Source: Photobacterium frigidiphilum (GTDB taxonomy: Bacteria > Pseudomonadota > Gammaproteobacteria > Enterobacterales > Vibrionaceae). Taken from it: a stretch of DNA of 64,000 nucleotides. Shown here in pieces: positions 62,638 to 64,000 of this stretch. The DNA lies in NCBI RefSeq assembly GCF_003025615.1, contig NZ_PYMJ01000002.1:1-64000 (forward strand), written 5' to 3'. Each line of letters starts with the position of its first letter. Position 1 is the first letter of the stretch. The notes beneath the pieces are model-generated. The model did no database searches and had not been told where the DNA came from. It worked only from the letters and a program-made list of their open reading frames with translations. A program made the translations under genes and the position numbers.

Positions 62638-62679
62638 AAAATTGATAGTTTTCTTAACCCTCATCATAAAAATTGATAT
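62638..62679. promoter_or_regulatory. Repeated AAAATTGATA motifs between the FNT-CBS and LysR genes
   Basis: AAAATTGATA occurs at 62638-62647 and again, with an added A, at 62668-62679. The 30-base spacing puts both on the same DNA face, as in LysR-type binding regions. They lie in the divergent 220-base gap. Sequence evidence only. Confidence 0.35.
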
Positions 62680-62729
62680 TGTAAGGTGGCAAAATGTCAT
62701 CGACGTTTGATAGTAGGAGTTTTAATTAA

Positions 62730-63635
62730 GTGCGGTATTCACTCAAACAACTGGCTGTATTTGAAGAGGTTGCGAGCTCTCGTAGTGTGAGTAAGGCGGC
62801 AGACAATCTAGCATTAACCCAGTCAGCAACTAGCATGGCGTTATTACAGCTAGAAAAGATGTTAGGACGACCTTTGTTTGAGCGGCAGGGCAAACAAATG
62901 ACATTAACGTACTGGGGATCGTGGTTAAGACCAAGGGCAAAACAGCTCTTATTTGATGCCCAGCAGATTGAACAAGGCTTTTACGATCAGCATATTGTGA
63001 GTGGTGAAATCAGTATTTCAGCCAGTCAAACTGCCGCAGAACACTTGCTACCAGAGCTTATCAGTATTATTGATAAGGATTTCCCCGAGCTACGTATCAA
63101 GCTTAGAGTGAAAAATGCCCAGAAAGTGGTTGATCACGTAAGAGATTTTGAATGTGAGTTGGGTATTATTGAAGGCCGTTGTGATGATAGCCGTATTGAT
63201 CAAGAAGTATGGTGTCACGACCATCTTGTGATTATTGCTTCTAAATATCACCCTTATGCCAAGCTAGATAAAGTCAGCTTTGCACAGTTAGAGCAGGCAC
63301 AATGGGTACTTCGAGAGCAAGGTGCAGGTACAAGGCAGAGTTTTGAAAGCGCATTACACGGTGTGATTGAAGATTTGAATGTTTGGCGGGAATATGAACA
63401 GATTTCAGTACTAAGAACATTAGTGACTAATGGCCCTTATTTAAGTTGTTTACCTTTTCTTGATGTTGTTAAGCATATAGAACGTGGCGAGTTGGTGGCA
63501 CTGAATGTTCCAGAGTTGAATATGAAGCGAACGTTATCTTTTATTTGGCGTGCAGACTCGATTGAAAATCCGCTACGTGATTGCATTCGTCGTGAAGCGA
63601 TCCGTATGATTAAAGATAGAAAATTGGAAATGTAA
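62730..63635 (+). CDS. LysR-family transcription regulator
   Basis: This 301-residue protein has an N-terminal HTH (MRYSLKQLAVFEEVASSRSVSKAADNLALTQSATSMAL... LGRPLFERQGKQMTLT) and a LysR substrate domain (about 90-290). GTG start with AGGAG 11 bases upstream. It is divergent from the FNT-CBS gene and probably controls it and itself. The ligand is not predictable. Confidence 0.88.
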   Translation: MRYSLKQLAVFEEVASSRSVSKAADNLALTQSATSMALLQLEKMLGRPLFERQGKQMTLTYWGSWLRPRAKQLLFDAQQIEQGFYDQHIVSGEISISASQTAAEHLLPELISIIDKDFPELRIKLRVKNAQKVVDHVRDFECELGIIEGRCDDSRIDQEVWCHDHLVIIASKYHPYAKLDKVSFAQLEQAQWVLREQGAGTRQSFESALHGVIEDLNVWREYEQISVLRTLVTNGPYLSCLPFLDVVKHIERGELVALNVPELNMKRTLSFIWRADSIENPLRDCIRREAIRMIKDRKLEM

Positions 63636-63952
63636 ATATCACCTCTATTAATGATTTTTTATCTTGTTGTTTATAAAGCTTTTTATTTGAAATGAGAATG
63701 TTGTAGCTAATTGTTTGCCATGTATTAAAAGTACTTATCAATTTTTATGATGTTCATATACAACATCCTTGATAAGAGCCTTGTTGCGCACTTTGTCATT
63801 TACCCTGTGATACTTATTGTGCGTATAACGACAGTTAGTATTCAGTAAGGTAAAAAAAATCTCGTGTCTGGTTAGTGAAGACTAACACTCAAGGCACGAG
63901 ATCTTAACGAATAACGTTATGGGTTTACGTGAATGCAATCCACTTAACCTTC
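63636..63952. other. Intergenic region after the LysR gene
   Basis: 317 bases of AT-rich DNA with the terminator hairpin at 63851-63903. No gene is seen. Confidence 0.45.
63851..63903 (-). terminator. Terminator of the gene entering at the right edge
   Basis: On the minus strand ATCTCGTG and CACGAGAT enclose an inner GTTAGT/ACTAAC stem, followed by eight T residues. It is about 50 bases after the stop at 63953. Confidence 0.75.
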
Positions 63953-64000
63953 TTAACTTAAACCAACAATATTACCGTCAGCGTCGATATCAAGATTCAT
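63953..64000 (-). CDS. C-terminal end of an unidentified gene
   Basis: The last 15 codons end MNLDIDADGNIVGLS before the stop. The pattern DIDADGNIVG resembles the end of DUF2283-like or calcium-loop proteins, but 15 residues are too few to assign. A terminator follows on the same strand, which supports a real gene continuing beyond the window. Confidence 0.4.
   Translation of the reverse strand: MNLDIDADGNIVGLS

Overview
The window looks like a chromosome of a marine Vibrionaceae species, most likely Photobacterium. The inference rests on gene content and order (cnoX/ybbO/tesA/ybbA/ybbP, ackA-pta with yfbV, an OmpU/OmpL-type porin, a pgt regulatory operon), an AT-rich composition with TTA-rich codon use, and a tandem tRNA-Pro array. 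No species assignment is possible from the sequence alone.

Layout. 1-1.0 kb: tandem array of tRNA-Pro(UGG) units, three intact and four degenerate. 1-6.8 kb: a GumN/TraB-family secreted protein, a CopA copper ATPase with a 26-residue membrane peptide coupled to its stop, divergent CueR with a clear operator, and an overlapping ToxR/ToxS-like membrane regulator pair. 7.4-10 kb: an OmpA-family protein, a META-domain lipoprotein and CnoX. 10.1-14.9 kb: accessory DNA between cnoX and tesA holding an intact YbbO-like dehydrogenase, a small lipoprotein, a large unknown secreted protein, and the decayed remnant of a second ybbO. 15-24.4 kb: tesA, the ybbA-ybbP exporter pair, yfcH, a DUF1538/DUF1538/PII-like/CBS operon, yfcE and focA. 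25-37.5 kb: pta and ackA, yfbV, a three-gene ABC importer, a ChaN-type lipoprotein, rlmA, a porin and a DUF2057 protein.

37.6-55.1 kb is a probable genomic island. A 60-bp direct repeat flanks it: the right copy lies inside pgtA and the left copy is an orphan fragment of the same coding sequence. Inside are two copies of the poorly understood yhf cluster. Copy 1 is complete except for yhfS (yhfZ, yhfY, php/yhfV, yhfU, yhfT, yhfX, yhfW). Copy 2 is eroded: yhfY has an internal deletion and yhfX/yhfW are reduced to a scrap. Between the copies lie a secreted lysozyme-like protein with a chitin-binding tail, a chloramphenicol-phosphotransferase-like kinase, and a lactose/cellobiose-type PTS (IIB, IIC, IIA) with a TIM-barrel-like protein.

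55-64 kb: the pgtC-pgtB-pgtA regulatory operon without an adjacent pgtP, yfbU, a formate/nitrite channel fused to CBS domains, a divergent LysR regulator, and the C-terminal end of an unidentified gene.

The least-described candidates are the duplicated yhf island, the DUF1538/PII/CBS operon, the copA-coupled micropeptide, the tRNA-Pro array with expanded degenerate units, and the ToxR/S-like pair.
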